A DNA stretch of 8,114 nucleotides, from positions 1 through 8,114 of the forward strand of contig JAIOPY010000018.1 in assembly GCA_021413625.1 (NCBI GenBank). Direction: 5' to 3'. This document shows positions 7,501 to 8,114 of this stretch, piece after piece. Position 1 is the first letter of the stretch. Each line of letters begins with the position of its first letter. The notes beneath the pieces were generated by a model. The model saw only the letters and a list, made by a program, of their open reading frames with translations, made no database searches and was not told the DNA's origin. The position numbers were made by a program, and so were the translations under genes. This stretch comes from Candidatus Nomurabacteria bacterium. Lineage in GTDB: Bacteria; Patescibacteriota; Minisyncoccia; Phycocordibacterales; UBA9973.

Positions 7501-7709
7501 TTTTCAACAAAATATTCATTAACCGGTAAAAAATAAACTTCATCCGCAAGTGTTTTAGAAGTTTGGAAAGTAGCAATGTTGGGATTTATTAAAATCACTT
7601 TTATTTTTTCTTCTTTTAAAGCTTTAATAGCTTGGGAGCCAGAATAATCAAACTCTCCTGCTTCGCCAATTTTTAAAGCGCCACTTCCTAGCACTAATAT
7701 TTTTTTCAT
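4521..7709 (-). CDS. carB: Carbamoyl-phosphate synthase large subunit, CAD-like type
   Basis: Makes carbamoyl phosphate from bicarbonate, ammonia (delivered by CarA from glutamine) and two ATP. I chose ATG 7709 (1062 residues) because AAAGGA lies six bases upstream and it gives the family start [13 protein letters not shown] 7733 would add eight residues but has no Shine-Dalgarno sequence. First ATP-grasp half about 1-395: R123, R163 in VRAAFALGG, metal ligands E294/N296/R298 in [13 protein letters not shown]. Oligomerisation linker about 396-540. Second half about 541-925: [16 protein letters not shown] (from 591), [12 protein letters not shown], E829/N831/R833. C-terminal MGS-like allosteric domain about 926-1062. 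Motifs such as MPRWDL (353-358), YLYLTYHG and VLSGAAM resemble the eukaryotic CAD enzyme and its bacterial relatives. No dihydroorotase is fused. It lies between carA and pyrB. Confidence 0.97.
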   Translation of the reverse strand: [1062 protein letters not shown]

Positions 7710-7715
7710 TAATTT

Positions 7716-7721
7716 TCCTTT
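7716..7721 (-). promoter_or_regulatory. Ribosome binding site deciding the carB start
   Basis: AAAGGA on the - strand lies six bases upstream of ATG 7709. It is the clearest Shine-Dalgarno sequence before any start in this window. It favours 7709 over the upstream in-frame ATG at 7733, which begins one base after the carA stop and has only an A-rich stretch before it. Confidence 0.65.
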
Positions 7722-7734
7722 ATTATTTTTCATA

Positions 7735-7869
7735 TTACTTTTTTTTATTTTTCAACAAACCAGCTCTTTTTAAGAAAAAATCAAAAACCCAATCTGTATC
7801 AATTGGCCCTGGAGAACTCTCGGGATGAAATTGCACAGACATAAATGGCAAACTTGTGTGAATAAGATC
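7735..7869 (-). CDS. carA: Carbamoyl-phosphate synthase small subunit, C-terminal fragment
   Basis: CarA is the glutamine amidotransferase subunit that feeds ammonia to CarB. Only the last 43 or so codons are recognisable, reading [16 protein letters not shown] then [20 protein letters not shown] and a lysine-rich end, stopping at TAA (7737-7735). His and Glu of the class I amidotransferase triad are in HPE (His codon 7827-7825, Glu codon 7821-7819). The catalytic Cys and the rest of the enzyme are absent. Homology stops around 7866-7869, upstream of which the expected QNHG region, about 40 residues before HPE, cannot be found. The fragment reads into carB and was evidently part of a carA-carB-pyrB operon before the junction. 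Confidence 0.88.
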   Translation of the reverse strand, partial: DLIHTSLPFMSVQFHPESSPGPIDTDWVFDFFLKRAGLLKNKKK

Positions 7870-8114
7870 CAAGAAGTCATTTGATTGGAGCGGCCTGTTG
7901 GAAGACAAAGTACTTTCTGCTTTCCTGGACTTTCTTTGCCTCGCAAAAAAGATCCGGTGTGCCGTCTGGTTTCAAGAAAAGAAGACTATTTATCTCTATC
8001 CTGCCGCAGACGCGATTTCTTCCGGCGACTATCCGCTCTATCACGTGGATAGCGAAGGACATCTTCGTCATGGCCTGCGCACCCAATCCGATCTTCTAGC
8101 CTTTTGTGACCAAA
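7862..8114 (+). CDS. Partial open frame of unknown product in foreign-looking DNA (no start or stop seen)
   Basis: After TGA at 7859-7861 the frame stays open to the window edge. From about 7883 it reads like a normal protein: [18 protein letters not shown], then a basic Cys-containing stretch, [18 protein letters not shown], and [17 protein letters not shown] near the end. I do not recognise the family. Base composition is about 49% G+C, unlike the AT-rich neighbours, and codon position 2 is the poorest in G+C (first about 61%, third about 52% by hand), as in real genes of moderate G+C. An antisense frame in the same codon register (7877-8086) is also open but is bounded by a stop at both ends, so I prefer the + strand reading. 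Its true 5' end is presumably lost at the junction near 7870. Confidence 0.45.
   Translation, partial: MRSKKSFDWSGLLEDKVLSAFLDFLCLAKKIRCAVWFQEKKTIYLYPAADAISSGDYPLYHVDSEGHLRHGLRTQSDLLAFCDQ

Noticed and set aside
7877..8086. - strand open frame in the foreign end segment
   Set aside because: It shares the codon register of the + strand frame, so it can be a mirror image. It is bounded by stops on both sides, while the + frame is open to the edge. I keep the + frame but with modest confidence.
7881..8099. Second + strand open frame (72 codons) in the end segment
   Set aside because: It overlaps the preferred frame, its composition is Trp/Phe/Arg/Lys-heavy and unlike a folded protein, and it ends at a TAG inside the segment.
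1..8114. Recoded UGA (as in Gracilibacteria or Absconditabacteria)
   Set aside because: No in-frame TGA occurs in any of the confident genes and all of them end in TAA or TAG, so there is no evidence for recoding.

Overview
The window is a compact, AT-rich bacterial segment with housekeeping genes, very short gaps between genes and few Shine-Dalgarno sequences. It looks like a Patescibacteria (CPR) genome, most likely of the Parcubacteria type. Three things suggest this: small secreted or membrane proteins in the style of that group (1516-2098 and 2159-2452), a trigger factor stripped of its PPIase domain, and tight packing. This is an inference from family resemblance; no 16S or marker set is present. 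All complete genes end in TAA or TAG and none has an in-frame TGA, so the standard bacterial code fits.

Left part, + strand: the 3' part of nusA (1-837; S1, KH1 and KH2 domains) is followed after 15 bases by a family I inorganic pyrophosphatase (853-1437). A probable promoter (about 1447-1474) precedes a secreted helical protein (1516-2010) whose last part is in another frame (to 2098), so the gene is frameshifted. A small single-pass membrane protein (2159-2452) follows; its start region is duplicated in tandem. A strong perfect-palindrome terminator (2465-2502) closes this block. A near-consensus promoter (TTGACA, 17-base spacer, TAGAAT) overlaps the end of that terminator and drives trigger factor (2538-3599), apparently with almost no 5' leader.

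Right part, - strand: a de novo pyrimidine operon reads carA (only the C-terminal 43 or so codons) - carB (4521-7709) - pyrB (3600-4517). CarA and CarB together make carbamoyl phosphate, which PyrB joins to aspartate. CarB resembles the CAD-like branch of the family seen in eukaryotes and some bacteria. The pyrB and trigger-factor stop codons face each other with no base between them.

The last roughly 245 bases do not belong with the rest. CarA homology stops abruptly near 7866, G+C rises to about 49% (hand count 114/234 for 7881-8114), and a foreign-looking open frame reads on the + strand to the window edge. A chimeric assembly end or a recent recombination junction is the best explanation. 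I saw no tRNA, rRNA, CRISPR, insertion sequence or defence system, and nothing that supports a wholly new system. The most interesting items are the PPIase-less, His-rich trigger factor, the frameshifted secreted protein, the near-leaderless tig promoter and the junction in carA.
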